A DNA stretch of 64,000 bases from positions 3,320,135 through 3,384,134 of the forward strand of contig JAJLRJ010000010.1 in NCBI GenBank assembly GCA_024195265.1. The letters run 5' to 3'. Below are positions 21,626 through 34,112 of this stretch, one piece after another. Position 1 is the first letter of the stretch; the number at the start of each line of letters is the position of its first letter. Source of the stretch: Dendrophyllia cribrosa (taxonomy: Eukaryota; Cnidaria; Anthozoa; Scleractinia; Dendrophylliidae). The translations under genes and the position numbers were made by a program. The notes beneath the pieces were generated by a model. The model was not told the origin of the DNA. It searched no databases and worked only from the letters and a program-made list of their open reading frames with translations.

Positions 21626-22517
21626 ACCATTCGATACCCCTAGGTCTCATAGTTTGAAAGCTATTAATAAACAATGATCCAGGGTTTTTTTCTGTTATTA
21701 AAAGTAAGGTAAAACAAAACTCTTTATTGCATGGACCAAATGTTTGAGCATCATACAGTACATTGTGTAAATGCTATCATTTCTCCACTCGTCTAGTATT
21801 TTTTTGGTAGTTTGTATTCATACAAACAACAACAAACAAACAAATTAATAAACCACAAGTTTAATGTCTTATCAGCACAAACTCTTACAAGGGAGATACA
21901 CTGTAGAGTAACCCAAGTGCTAGGGTTACCCTAGCAAGAGGGTTACCCTTGCACTCTCACTCCTCTTCTTTTTTTATGCATTGTGTTTACAAGGCCACTA
22001 GTTATAAACATTAACTCGCCAAACCAGACCTCTTCATCTCTTATTAACAACAAACGCCAAACAAAACAAACAAATGCGGTAAAGAATTTCGAATGCATCT
22101 TTCAGCCTTGGCAGAAAGCGACAAATCTTGTTATCCCTGAAACACATGTAAATATGGTTTATCCCACCTACAGAAAAATATTTATGTATATATTTAAGTT
22201 ATTTCAGTGAGATTTTGTTTTTATATTTGTGCCAAAGGTGATAACAGATGTTTCCTATTTTTGGCCACTAAAATCCTCTGATACTTAAAAAAAAAAGTCT
22301 CTACAAATGCTTTTCGATTTCGGATCAAATTCTTGGGTTTTCTTGGGTGGGCGAGTTGTCCTTGCTTGAAAAATTCCTTTGTAAACCTAGAACAACTTTT
22401 CTCAGCTGCTATGGTAACCCTGGCACTTATAGGGTTACCCTACCTTCTTGTAAACAGGCCCTAACTTGCAGACTGTATGTTATTTGACTTCATGAGAATT
22501 AAAAATTATGTTGACAG

Positions 22518-22588
22518 GTAAAGGAATGCCAGAGATTGTGTTGCTGACAAGCAAGCAAAGGGAAATGGTTGTCACTGCAAATAAAGAT
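22518..22588 (+). CDS. possible internal exon, unknown gene
   Basis: A TTGACAG acceptor is followed by 71 nt ending at a GTGAGT donor. With one carried base the frame reads GKGMPEIVLLTSKQREMVVT then ANKD. The splice signals are good, but neighbouring exons cannot be chained with certainty. Confidence 0.35.
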
Positions 22589-22704
22589 GTGAGTACTGTC
22601 ATTATATTCGCCTTTCACTGTAAGCCAGTGACCTTGGCAGTCAGAGAAGTGGTTGTCTGACTGACCTCTGTTATATTACTGAATGAGTTATGGTACAACT
22701 CGTA

Positions 22705-22932
22705 ACCCTGTGAAAACTCCCAAAAGTGGCAAAAATTAAAATTCAACAAAAATCCCAAATTTCATTTTGTAAAATACATGTATTGAAAAAAAAAACAGAT
22801 GGCATCATGCAAAAGTACTGCCAATGAGGTTTCATTTGAATGGTCACACGATGGGATTTCAACAACAGACTCAGAAGTTAGAACTACATTACATGTCTCC
22901 ATAAATAACTTCGGGAGTGTCAAAAGGGTTAA
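22705..22932 (+). mobile_element. R1 MITE copy
   Basis: From AACCCTGTGAAAACTCCC to GGGAGTGTCAAAAGGGTTAA, with the R1 core (TTTCATTTGAATGGTCACA, CAACAGACTCAGAAGTTAG) between. Confidence 0.75.
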
Positions 22933-23396
22933 ATTCCTGACCATGTGACTGAAAGCATTGTAAGTACATTCACATATCAACACAATATTATGCATGTAGT
23001 TCCCCAAAGGTGAACCTGATAAAACCTGTTTGACAGGTCATTAATGTCATAAAAACTGTGCACTGTTACATGTATGCATGGAACACTCAACCTGTCACAT
23101 TTTCAAGTTTCAAATACTAAAATGTCTCATGAATTAGTTGACAGACTCAAAAGTTAGAACTACACTGTACATCACATGTCTCAATAATTTATTGAATCTG
23201 GGAGTGAAAGGGTAAACTATGACAATTTTGCTACTCAAGCTGCTTTATACATGTACTTGTTTAGACAAATGTTTCATACAAAACATCATGTTCAAGACCA
23301 AACCTGAGGCTACAGTAAAATCTCCTGTATATGGAGACCTCTGCTGCAATCAATTGTTGAACTGTTGGATTTAAGGTGTCCATTTATGGGAAGTTA

Positions 23397-23602
23397 AATT
23401 AAACCTTGAACTCCCAAGAGTGCTAAAAATCAAAATTCAAGAAAAATTCCAAATTTCATTTTGTAAAATATTGAAAAACAAATGGTACCATGCAAAAGTA
23501 CTGCCAAAGAGGTTTCATTTGAATGGTCACACCATAGGATTTCATCCACAGACTCAAAAGTTACATGTCTCCATAATTGACTCTTGGAGTGAAAGTGTTA
23601 AT
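23397..23602 (+). mobile_element. R1 MITE copy
   Basis: From AACCTTGAACTCCCAAGAGT to GACTCTTGGAGTGAAAGTG, with an intact R1 core. A partial R1 piece lies just upstream (about 23140-23215). Confidence 0.75.
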
Positions 23603-26055
23603 GTATTATGCAGTATTTGTATTTGGCTGGCTCCACTACTAAGGGCGTATCCATTTGGTGGTGTCCTACTTTGGAAGCTGGTATACATGAAGCAAACCTC
23701 CTGATTAAGTGCAGAAAAAAATGGAAAATTATGTGGCATTTTCAGGGCAGATTGTGTGGCAAAATATATCTGTTATGCAGCAAATTGTGCAATTTTTTTA
23801 TATACACTAATTTGAGCCTGTTTTTACAGTTTTTAGAAGAAACAGTATTTTTTTGCCCTCAGATGTTTCTTGCCACAAAAATGCACTGCTTTGTACTTTG
23901 CACTGAGTAGATAAAGCAAGAAACATTTTTAAAACCAGGTGGAGTATAGGTCATGGAGTATTACATGACGTACAGACCACTGAGCATAAATGAGCCGATA
24001 GTCATTCACATAGTTTTCGTGATTCGTGTTTTCTTTTCAAGTTTTCAGACAGATTTTCAGTGTTTCTGATGTGGCAAAATAAAAGGAACTTGCAATTCAT
24101 AGTTATAAAGAGGTCTGTTTATATGATGTTTGGAGAAATATATGCAGATTTGTGTGAAAACTCACCAGCGCGTAATGTCTGAAGCCCCGAAGGAAAGCAT
24201 TTCCCTGCAAAGAAGAGCTAATTACTAGCATTCCATAATTATGAAGACTTATATGGTGACAAATAATAACAAATTGTTGCGGCAAAGCTCTGAAATTCGC
24301 TGCCTGACCACATATTATGTCACATTGATTGTTGAAACTTTTAACTTTAACTATTTTTTGCACCTTATTTTTAAATCTATTTTTAGTTTAACCCCTTTTT
24401 TCAGGCATTTATTGCAAAAGTTCTGTATTAATTCAGCAGATTTCATTTATATTTTCATTTTATGTTATTCTTGTTTTGTGTCCTTTTTGTTGATGAAAAA
24501 AATTCATCTGCATTGAAACGGAAAGTTTTTCTGTGGTAAACTTTTGGGCGCCATAATTTTTTCCCGAAGTTTCGATTAATTGTCTTCTTATAGAACTTTT
24601 CGTGTTGCCAGCTTTATATCGCTTTTATATGAATAATTCCCAAGTTAGAGACAATTTATTTAGAGGTTATGTCAGTGAAACGTTACGGAAAAAGCGCGTG
24701 TTAATCAGCGCGCGTGCTCGTGATATGAGAGCTTGCAAAACATTCCACGACAGGTGAATTACCCAATAGGAATGCGCCTCGGCTTTTCGCGTCACGCGTA
24801 TCGCTATAGCAACGCCCATTGATGACGCGACGTGATAACAGCGCGTTGGGCGAAACAGTGAGCGTTGTTTTACTGCTGCTGTGAAATCGCCTGCAGTGCG
24901 AGTTAAAACGAGGAAAGATTCATTAGAAGCGTGGAATGCAAGGAGATTTAAACAGGAGAAGAAGACTTGTGACGTGTAACTGCGGCACAGTGGGTTATAA
25001 GGTAAACATAGTTTATTAATTTACCACACGCACTCAATACATTGTTCTGAGTATTTTGGACCGCCTTGAAAGTATCATTAATAAATACTTGATACTGCAG
25101 CCTTAAAATTCTCCAACGAGTCAGACAGGGCTATTTCTCCAGTTAGGCACTTCTTCTCGGACTCTGTTTTAGGAAAAATGACTGTTTATAATAATCTCTT
25201 GTCGCTTTAGGCTGCCTATAAACGTAGTCGTGGTTGCGATTTTGGTACAAGCGTTTGATCGGTTCACAAAGGCCTAACCATTTCTCATTTTGTTAGACAT
25301 TGTTTAACGGCTACAGCTCGCCCATTTTCCAGGCGTTTCCAATTTAGCACGCGTAACATGTCAATAACGCTGTCGTAACGAAATTTTTAGTTCAGAACTG
25401 AGTTTAGTTAGAATAATGTGCGATGCATTCAGTGAATAAACATTGTCTTGTCTCGTGCCTGCTTCATTAGGATTGTTGCGAGACCGATCATCTTGATCAA
25501 TATGGATTGTGTTCCATCTTGCAGTTAGCCTAATGTCGGGTGTTATGCTTTGTTTTGTAGTAACAGTTGAATAGTTTGAGAGGTTTCGCAGAGTGTACAA
25601 GTGTATTCAGATAAGCAGTGGCTCCTTGTCGCATATTAAATAGTTGCAGTGGTGTCTAAAGTAGATCGCTCGGTTGCTTTCAGTTAAGTGGTACTAGTAA
25701 TCTTCCCATATACCTGTAGTTGAAAGGCTTGACTTATTATTGTTGAAAGTTTCCGTCCACTTTAATTAATAGCAGCGTCTCCATATAGAGAGCAGCTTTT
25801 CAGTTAGAGGCGAAAGGTGAGCAGTATATTCCTTAATAATCAGTGCCGCGTTACAAGATATAACACCCTTTGTTCCTATGCGTTGCGATAAAATATGTCA
25901 TCAGATAAGATGCAATCTGCATCAATGTAAACGGAGACAAATTAAGACTTTCGTCTGCTGCAAGCGAGATATGGTTGTGACCGCAGATATAATGCACTTC
26001 AATCGTCATCTTTCAGGTGGTGATAAACGCTGCATATGCGTCGTTTTCTTGAAAA
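23603..26055. other. mostly non-coding; CpG-richer promoter-like patch at about 24700-25010
   Basis: No gene is supported. Around 24700-25005 CpG density rises (GCGTCACGCG, TGATGACGCGACGTGATAAC, TGTGACGTG), and the patch ends at GGTTATAAG followed by a GTAAAC donor, as a non-coding first exon might. No downstream exon could be matched. Confidence 0.35.
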
Positions 26056-26061
26056 TCGACA

Positions 26062-26095
26062 TTTCACTGAAGAAGGGCTAAGCCCGAAACGTCTG
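26062..26095 (+). ncRNA. hammerhead-ribozyme-like motif (Penelope-type tail)
   Basis: The block reads CTGAAGA, then AGGGCTAAGCCC, then GAAACGTC. This fits the hammerhead core CUGANGA, a short stem II (GGGC/GCCC) and GAAA. Such minimal motifs are known from Penelope-like retroelements and retrozymes. Stems I and III are weak here, so the copy is probably inactive. No reverse transcriptase is nearby. Confidence 0.5.
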
Positions 26096-26483
26096 AAACA
26101 TTTCTAATTTTTGGCACATTTCAACATTAACATTTTCCATTATTTATTGTGTCACAAATGCCACGCATTTTTTTTGAACATTTTTGTTCAACTATTTTGC
26201 CTTTGTGTCGTTTTACCCGTTCTTTCCAGGGTCCGGTTGTTTGAAAGCCGGTTAACGCAACCCAGAATTAAAACTTAACCGATGATTTAATTTCTCTTGT
26301 TAGAAGTGTTTTCAAAAACTAAATTTAAGTTACATTCGAAGACAAGTCAGAGACTAAACTAAAGGGAAAAAATACTTTGGAAAAAAAATCTCCATTGACT
26401 AATTATTTAACTGGAATCAAAATTGATACTAACTCCGGGTTAGCTTGAACGTGCTTTGAACGACCCAGCTCAGCTGGGCCGAG

Positions 26484-26845
26484 TTGTTCAAATGAATGGG
26501 TTTAGTTTCTAGAGAAACTGTGGTGCTGCGTCGGTGGGGGTGAAGCACAAGAATTTGGTTTTATCGACTGAGTCGATAATGTTAATTAGCCACCGTAAAA
26601 AGTTTCGTGAAAGCTGACGTTTCGAGCGCTAGCCCTTCGTTGGAGGGCTAGCGCTCGAAACGTCAGCTTTCACGAAACTTTTTACGGTGGCTAATTTATA
26701 TTATCGACTCAGTCGATAAAACCAAATTCGAGTTGTTCAAAGCCTGATTAGCACTAATCCTTGATTAACTGTCAACAGAACATATGAGTTGTCATGGTAA
26801 TTAACCCTGGATTAGCGCTAATCGTCCTTCGAACAACTCGGCACC
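26484..26845. mobile_element. CGAGTTGTTC-type MITE regions around a giant palindrome
   Basis: GGGCCGAGTTGTTCAAA at about 26484 is one end-like copy. From about 26728 a fuller copy runs through CAAAGCCTGATTAGCACTAA to TTCGAACAACTCGGCA. The latter closely matches the complete element at 35021-35140. The palindrome at 26556-26727 lies between them. Confidence 0.7.
26556..26727. repeat. near-perfect 172-bp palindrome with head-to-head hammerhead-like tails
   Basis: TTTTATCGACTGAGTCGATA at the left mirrors TATCGACTCAGTCGATAAAA at the right. Inside, TTAGCCACCGTAAAAAGTTT, CGTGAAAGCTGACGTTTCGA and GCGCTAGCCCT pair with their complements around a loop of about 7 nt (TCGTTGG). Each arm holds AGGGCTAGCGCTCGAAACGT, a sequence related to the other hammerhead-like motifs in this window. 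Confidence 0.9.
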
Positions 26846-27145
26846 GTCTTTTTTTTTTTTTTGGGGGGGGGGGGGGGGTCACTCTGTCAATTTTTGGGTG
26901 GTGGGTGTGCGGCTGGGACTCTGAAACCCTTAACCTACACCAGACCACGTTCATTCTACAACCCTATTTTAGACTAGTCACCAAATGTCCCTACCCTATC
27001 CCGGAAACTCTATCTTCATACCACTGATCGGTTTTCCGGCAAATGATGCCCTATTCTAGACCAGAATTCTCGAATTTTTATACCCTATCCCATACAAAAA
27101 CCACAACCTTGACAGCGACACAAACCCATATAGTCTATATACTAG
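26845..27145. repeat. T/G tract plus ACCCTA-type block (second copy)
   Basis: A T run and a G run lead into GACTCTGAAACCCTTAACCT, CCAGACCACGTTCA, CCCTACCCTATCCCGGA and CAAATGATGCCCTATTC. It is the same family as 17190-17760. Confidence 0.75.
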
Positions 27146-28470
27146 TAGTAATCACAGATTAAAAGAGTGCGTTCGACATGTCTGTTAACAGCTGAAAGAA
27201 GTAGTATTGATGTCGATTTACGCCCTGCTAAATGTTTTTGTTCACCCTTAGCTAGCCGCCACTTGAGAGTCAATCAACTTGCAAACCCTTTTGCTTTAGT
27301 GTTATTGTTGTGATTCGGAACAAACAGCGTGACAGCTGCGTTACTTTTTTGCAGAGACGTATTCCGGTTCGCATTTACTCAGCTACATGCAAATATATAT
27401 GGAAAATTCGACTAAAATCATAAGGGAATAACATTGAATATTTGAAGTCAAACATAAGCTTACTCAGCTCGATCTTCGATAAATCTGAATAAAATCATAA
27501 ACAAATCGAATTCTAAGTTCAATCTTCGATAAATCTAAACAGGATCATAAACAAATCGAATTTTATTCAGTAAAATAACACATAAACTTACACAGTCGTG
27601 AGATCCTTGCCGTGATAAAGCAAACAAAGGACCGTCTGTATTTTAATGGCTGAAAACAGCAACAACAGCGAGCAAAAATTGGATCCCAACAGAAAAGAAA
27701 TCGCAGCCAACCATTACTGTACTTGCCGTAAGACAGAGCTCGGTTAATTGTCTAGCTTTCCTTACCTTTGAAATGCACAAAATTTCTTTTATGCTCCACA
27801 TATCAGCTGGCATGGTGAACCGCGATCCTATTTATAGATCGACGGCGTTCGTATTTCAAATCAACTTCGTCGCCCTGAAATGTTCGTGGTCGATTTTGTT
27901 TAAAAACCTCTGCCAGACTTTATTTCACTTGCCATATGATAAAAAGCGGTCAGTTCTCAACTTTTTCCGGCCGTTGAAAAGCGTAAAGTGTCTTTTATAT
28001 GCGCTACATAAAGCGAAAACTTCGTGACATTGCAGCCATGAGTAGGTACCAGTTTTTGACCGAAGTGCGCGAGAAAGGTGCGCGTTAATGCATATCACGT
28101 AATCCAAAATGGCGCTGAAAAGGTACACGAACGACGAAAAAGATATCTACTTGGTATCACAAGACGCCCTAGATTAGCATGTTCGAACGCAATGAGAGTA
28201 CTCCCTCCCCCTCGGGGGAGGGCTTCTTCCCACTGTCATCCCACTATTTCGGTTTCTTGAATCACTGCGTGCGCTTGTTTCATTCACGGAAATTGTAATC
28301 GTGTGAGTGAAGAGGTTGGGGGAGGGTGTGTTACCCCAGCCTCCTATCCAAGGTCTTGTGATCCACTTCTTGGTATAGTTTTTATTTACAAACAGTGCAA
28401 TGTTTTTCTGTGTTAAGGGTGATGTACCGTAAAGAGACTTATAGTTTGATCTTAGGACTGAAAGGGTCAT
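27146..28470. other. no supported gene; short GC hairpin near 28200
   Basis: The 28201-28222 area reads CTCCCCCTCGGGGGAGGG, a perfect hairpin. A direct repeat of TCGATAAATCT / CATAAACAAATCGAATT occurs near 27475-27570. Otherwise nothing is recognised. Confidence 0.5.
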
Positions 28471-28825
28471 TTAAAGACCCAGTATTGTCCATTATGCTTC
28501 ACGCGCCTCTGTTATTGTTCTGGTTTGCACGGGAGCGAGGCTTCTATTGTTTTCCGGAGTTTTGCTTTTCTCATGGCAAACATTCTATCGCATGAAAAGG
28601 AATTATATCGTCTCTTGATTCTGTTCTGTTCAAACGTTTTATATTAAATTACATTCTTAAGTGTTGCCCTATAAATAAGGTGCTTGAATAAACGTTTAAC
28701 AACCGACATGGCCGATGCAAACGGATTCCAAAGAGCTATAAGACCTACCGGATTTTTCAACATCAAGAAAATGGCCGCCGACGCTCGCAGCACGCAATGC
28801 ATAATGGACAATACTGGGTCTTTAA
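28471..28825. mobile_element. TTAA-flanked TIR element, AAGACCCAGTATTGTCC ends
   Basis: TTAAAGACCCAGTATTGTCC, then ATTATGC, is mirrored by GCATAATGGACAATACTGGG and TCTTTAA. The element is 355 bp, with TTAA on both sides and no transposase. The right arm includes AAAATGGCCGCCGACG. Confidence 0.85.
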
Positions 28826-29060
28826 AAGCTTTTAAGGGTCATATGCTAAGTGGGTGACTACAAAACTTTAACTGTCAAAAAATGATGACTGCGCCTTCTT
28901 TAATTTTGACATCTACTTTCACACGAATTTGTTGAAAATAACACAGATGAAAGAGAATTTGCTAATATTAAATAGTACGCATTACCGATGGAGACCGAAA
29001 ATTATATGATTTTCTACAACAGGAAAGCTGCAACTGCACTGTTGACTTTATACAAGACAA

Positions 29061-29218
29061 TTGACAATATTCGTATTCACGGTATTGAACTGGAACTAGC
29101 GTGCAGTCGAGGCTCGTGCGGGGGAATATCATTAAAAATATTTGCATGTGAAAAGCTTCCCCCGCATGAGCCTCGACTGCACGCTAGTTCCAGTTCAATA
29201 CCGTGAATACGAATATTA
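29061..29218. mobile_element. foldback element, arms about 60 bp
   Basis: AATATTCGTATTCACGGTAT, TGAACTGGAACTAGCGTGCA and GTCGAGGCTC are mirrored exactly by GAGCCTCGAC, TGCACGCTAGTTCCAGTTCA and ATACCGTGAATACGAATATT. A decayed partial copy lies at about 41093-41205. Confidence 0.9.
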
Positions 29219-30089
29219 TCTATTTGATTTGATGGCTTAAGGAGTTTTTATAAGCTCTTTTTAAAGTCACTTGAAGTTGAAAATTTAACCCCCAAAACAA
29301 CTTGCTGACCGACCCACCTCAGGTAACATTCATTGAACTAGACAATTACTGAAAACACTTTTAATACTGTGCTTCAGTGTTTACACAGGAAAATCGAAAT
29401 TGAAAAAAAAGAGTAGCATCCGTCTTCTTCTTCACTCCTCTTCCTTCTTTTCCTGTCCTCATTTTCTTCTGCAAAACGAAGTAACGATATAAATGCCTTT
29501 TAATAGAACATGTTTTAGAACATTATTCCTGTTGTGATACTATCAGTAGCACTTTAGGAAAGCTGTTCAAAAGGCGCCCATCATCATCATCAATGTTCCT
29601 TTATCTGCTTAGGGGAGAATAGGACTGCACGGAAGGCGTCAGCCATCTTTAAACTTCGTACATACAAACATACATAAGCTTTATTTTCACTCGAAAATAT
29701 TCGTTATAAATTGGACTAAAAACTAGAGTTTTCTTTGGAAAAATGTCGCCTCAAACTTTCGTTACATCGGAAAATTTAACGCCTTTTGATTTTGGAGGGA
29801 TAAAAAACATGTCGTTTTGGGTATGAAGTGGGGCAGGCACGAAGCTCTCGAAACGCCTCACAGGATTGGCTGAGAAGACAATAGAACAAACAACAGAAGA
29901 ATGGACCCTAGCCCTGAAACAATATAGCTTCGTGATACCCAGGGCCAATGAAAGAGCTGATGAAGTGAGGTCAACTAGCATTTTCGGAAAGGTGAAATCA
30001 GCTGGTAAATTCGGGGGGTAAGATGCCTTTCCCTAAAATTTTCTGCGGCTGAAATATTCAGCTAAAAGAAGCGAAAAGCTCAAAATGTA

Positions 30090-30272
30090 TTAAAGGCCCA
30101 CTTTCACCCAAAAGACTTTGCGGTCGTTTGTTTTTGTTTTGAAATGCTCCATTGTTCATACGCGTGATCTGATTGGTTGCGCGCATTCAAGCGTGAATTT
30201 CGTGTTACACGAAATTCAGCACAGAAAGCGATCACGGCGCGCACAGCATTTTGGGTGAAGGCGGGCCTTTAA
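30090..30272. mobile_element. short TTAA-flanked hairpin MITE
   Basis: TTAAAGGCCCACTTTCACCC and AAAAGACTTTGCG are mirrored by CAGCATTTTGGGTGAAGG and CGGGCCTTTAA. It shares its ends with 12983-13154. Confidence 0.85.
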
Positions 30273-32830
30273 ATATTAGCTTCCGCATTGTTTCCTTTAA
30301 ACACACTAAAATAATTCTTGGCTTTCATGTGACGTCATACAAATTCAAAAATCTAAACTATACATCCTACAAAGCTGCTTTTCACATGGTATGTACATAC
30401 CAGTGTTACAATCCTTCACAAAAAGTTTCTGGTCCAAACGATGTCTTGCTCCCGATTTGTAAAGGTTTTAGATGTGTCACGCAATTCGTCACGCTATTTC
30501 AGATAAGCCGTGAAAATAAACAAAATTGAACTAGTTGAAAGTTATTTTGCATTATAGATGCCTATAAGCTGATTTTATGGAATTTTTATTGAATCCAATC
30601 TTTTGTGATGAGATTTTTGTTGAAATTAAGACTTTGAAGTTTTGGCCGCCATGTTTGTGTTCCTAAGTGGGACACATAGATAGCCGCTCCATATATTTTT
30701 ACTAAAAATGACCATTACTCTTAAACGAAATACTCTTGCGCATAAAAATTTGGCCCAGATGTGTAGTTTTAAACTCTCTACAATTCCATAAACATTTTGG
30801 AATTGAAATATGTTTTTTAATGCTCTTGAATTTTAATATGATGTAAGTGCAAACCAGCAATATGGAAACATAGTACAATGCCATTCTTAACGTTTTTCTT
30901 AAAAAAATTCGGTTGGGTGCCCTGTATATGCTATTGATATAAACACTTTTATTCCTCGCATTCCTCGTTTGGTGTCCCTGTACGTGTATGCTATTGATAT
31001 AAACACTTTTATTCAAATGAAAATAACGACAATGGTAAAGATTACTATGTTTCAATTGTGTGAAACATCCATTATTAGCGAAGAAGCGTAACATCAGAAG
31101 AAATGCAGTTGATATTAAAAATATGAAATGTAAAGGCGAAAACCAGTAGCTGGATTGCGTACAAGGTTTCCACAGCAGTACTATAAAGCAGCTATGGGGA
31201 TTTGGGGTCAAAACTGCCCCAAATTAAAAATTAATATCTTTGTGATACACGAAATGCTTATAGAACACTAAGAGGAAGATATCAAGTGAATTTTCGAAGA
31301 GATAATAAACCATAATCAGAGTTTTATACGGCGGTCTAAGTCTAAGTCTTAGACCGCGGTTTAAGAAAATTAATGGACCTCCATATATGTTTATTGGTTG
31401 GTTATTTTAAGGAGATTAATGTTTTTCTAGTCTATGCTATATGCCTGCTTGACATTGTTTACAGTAAATAGCGTTAAATATTAGGGTTCGCCAAATTGAA
31501 ATTGAGTTAGACCGCGGTTTTGTTAAACACCGTCTAAACTTTGTTTAAGTAACCGGCCCATAGAGTTTTTCAACACACAAGGCGCTAAACTAGCTCCAGT
31601 TTTTTAAGTTGCAATCCATTTCCATCCTGGCCATCTGCAGCCCAAGACACTTATTTTTACTCTTAGAGCACTTGTAAAATAATTTTTAACAAAACTGGAC
31701 CATTATTTTTGGGTTTCTGCTGATATAAATATGTTTTTGGGTTTTTAAAGGAACATTAAAAATGGCGACATTGACCCTAAGAACACGTCTTGCATGTTGA
31801 TGAAGAAACGTACTGTTCGACTTCGACTGTTCGAATTTATTATGCTGTACAGGAAGAAAGGGCAAAGCGCGTTCAAGTGAAAAAGGTTCAGGAACAGTTT
31901 TAGTTTTCAAATTGTCGCGTTGTGAAATTACATTCTTTAGCAGCGGGAATAACAGCGTTGTAATATGTTTTATGAACACCTCGTGGGCGCGCATAAGCCT
32001 CGCCATCAAGCCAATTCATTTTTAACGTTATTCTGTTTCTGATCGTTATCTACAAAACTATTATAATTGAAGTGTTAAAAATTTCAAATTTCTTCTTACA
32101 ACATTCTTAGCCTGTTCCATGTGGACTACAAACTAAAATAGTTCTTGGGAAATTGCGTCAACTGAAGCTCCTCGCTCGAGTCCGCCATCTTGACACGTGT
32201 TACATATTGACAAAGAAACATAAGTTACAGTTCGACTAAAAAAATGTAATTTACTATGCTATACAGACTGAAAGAAGAGGAAAATCGTGTTCGAGTCGTT
32301 TAAAGACTAAAATTGTTCCTGAAACATTCGTTAACAGTATCAAACACCGGGTCTTGTTGTATTCAATGACCCTTTTGAGACTATATGCTTAAGCTTATTC
32401 AAATGGCGATGTGTTTTATAGTCGCTTCGTAAGCACTTTTTTGGTCGGCGGAAATCTTTCGTCGGTGAGTTGCTGAAAGAAGAAATGAAGGCTCTTTTCT
32501 TCGCTTTCAATTTGATGTGATGCCAAATTGGGAAATTACATTCTTCAAGAAGCGAGGATGACGACAGCCTTGTAATGTTGTTTTCTGATCGTCTCGCGCC
32601 AATAAGGGAATTCATTTGAAAATGAACATTTATTTGCAAACATTATTTAGTTAAAGACGTGTTTTTAATGCCACGATTTCTAATTCTTTTGTAGCAACAT
32701 TCTCAGCTCATTTGATGTGGTCTTTAAACTAAAATGGTTCCAAAAGTAATTGTCCCAACTCGAAGGTCCGCACTGGAGTGCGCCATTTTGAATGGTATAA
32801 ATTACAGAGAAAACAGAACTAGACTTACTT
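30273..32830. other. non-coding; degenerate first array spacer from about 31.9 kb
   Basis: Up to 31190 there is nothing beyond a direct repeat of ATGCTATTGATATAAACACT near 30930 and 30990. From about 32000 onward the sequence shows array-spacer phrases: ATTGCGTCAACTGAAG (cf. GCGTCAGCTCGAAGG elsewhere), a TCCGCCATCTTGA analogue, and GCAACATTCTCAGC. It is the eroded downstream edge of the array. Confidence 0.55.
31190..31770. mobile_element. TTAA-type element copy A, with a nested element
   Basis: Blocks AAGATATCAAGTGAATTTT, TTGCAATCCATTTCCATCC, TGGCCATC, and AACAAAACTGGACCATTATT match the element at 63440-63845 in the same order. Copy A is longer because a segment with GGTCTAAG, TTAGACCGCGGTTT and AAACACCGTCTAAAC (about 31330-31560) is inserted. 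The ends are eroded. Confidence 0.7.
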
Positions 32831-32832
32831 CA

Positions 32833-33129
32833 TTACTTCTTCTGCTTTTCGTTGTTTTTTCCCCCAAACCCTGTAATAGAACGAAAAAGTCGGCAGGTCA
32901 GATGGTTCACTAGTAAACGACATAAGACTTAATTAGTCACAGTCGTAGTAAGCTAAATCTTCCACGGCTGAAAACTATAAACAGCTAGAAATGGACACTT
33001 ACTGCATGTAGATTTGTTTTCTAAGTATTTCTCTTTTTTAGGCTGTATTTTCGGTTCGTTAACTCTTTGGTTAGCTTTGTCATAGTTAGCTTCTTTCGAC
33101 GGGTTTGGCTTAGCGGACGGTCGTGGCAT
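32833..33129 (-). CDS. array gene 1, class P micro-protein, 54 aa, no CAAX end
   Basis: Exon 1 is 33129-33003 and exon 2 is 32870-32833 (stop TAA); the donor is GTAAGT, the acceptor TATTACAG and the intron phase 1. The protein begins MPRPSAKPNPSKEANYDKAN, carrying the family motif N-x3-E-x2-Y, and is strongly Lys/Glu/Asn-rich. The tail is RFGGKNNEKQKK, which is basic and lacks the cysteine found in other members. It has no signal peptide or membrane segment. It is the last complete member in the direction of transcription. Assignment rests on shared exon structure, position and N-terminal motif. Function is unknown. Confidence 0.6.
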
Positions 33130-33604
33130 GATAATGACACAAGTATTGAGCTTTCTTCTTCAAGTAAAATTACTTTTCTTTGATGACTCACTCTGCTTTA
33201 TATAGGTAGGCGTTAACATTAAGGAACATTCTAGAAATTGCCTTATGAGCGTCGTTTGGTAGGTCAACAAAGATCTCTCCTCGTTAAGTCGCTCATAGAA
33301 AATAGTAAGGCTCTTTTCTTCGCCATCAGTCTGACTTGAAGCCAAACAATGAAATAACGTTGTTCAAAACCGTGATCGGTGTGATCGCCTTGTTGTTTCA
33401 CATCAAGCCATCAAGCCAATTTGTTTTCTGATGAAAGTGTATTTGAAATCTTTGACTATCAAATTCTTAGTAGAGCATTTTAAAAGATAGTATTCTTTTC
33501 AATAGCAGATTTTAATGGTTCTAAAACGCAGTGCGCCAACATAGAGGTCTGCGCTGAATGCGTCCGCCATTTTGCATTTAGATACTTTAAATCTATAGAT
33601 AATC

Positions 33605-33890
33605 TTACAGATTTTGCTGCCACATACAGAGAGAATGCTTACCTTGTCCGATGCAAGTTTGCTGGTACGCTGAAACATAAAAAAAAAAAAGAAAAACGCT
33701 CGTTAGACAGTACATAGCGGAGAAGAAGAAGAACGAGCGAAGAAGTGAAGACAACACACAGTATAAAGCTTATTGCATCAGCATTTGCGTGGCTTTGCCT
33801 ACTTTTAGTCTTCTGGTCCTTAGTTTGTTTTTGATAATTAGCTTCCTTGGTCTGGTTGGACTTAGCGTCTGCAGTCGGATTTTGATCCAT
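33605..33890 (-). CDS. array gene 2, class P micro-protein, CAAX-like site without stop
   Basis: Exon 1 is 33890-33803, ending in phase 1 at a GTAGGC donor. Exon 2 starts at 33669 after TTTATGTTTCAG. The start is MDQNPTADAKSNQTKEANYQ with the N-x3-E-x2-Y motif. After the splice the frame reads TYQQTCIGQ, where its neighbour at 36946-37242 reads TYQQSSCTII then stop. Here the stop codon is missing, so the frame either runs on to TAA at 33605 or splices at the GTAAGC after 33643. Unspliced reading would give an 83-aa protein with a hydrophobic run, which I think is less likely. A kappaB site lies 223 bp upstream of the ATG. Confidence 0.5.
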
Positions 33891-34112
33891 TGTAGTCTTT
33901 TTATGGTAGCAGATTATATTTTCTTATCTTGTAAAAAACCTAAATGGGAGACACGCGCTTTTTCGTATTCAAGACGCATGCGTTTTACTGACGAGAGTCT
34001 GGGACAGACTATGCTAATCAAGTACTTTTCCGCAAACAAAGCTTTATATTTAGATCCGAGGTAGATTCCACGGATTTTCTAACTTAAATCGATTGATCAG
34101 AGAAGGGGCCAA

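Noticed and set aside
30702..31211. 169-codon minus-strand open frame with two NKSVYINSI repeats
   Set aside because: The frame spans a 60-bp direct repeat and AT-rich sequence; its composition (Phe, Ile, Leu, Lys, Tyr) is that of translated AT-rich DNA, with no promoter, splice or poly-A support.
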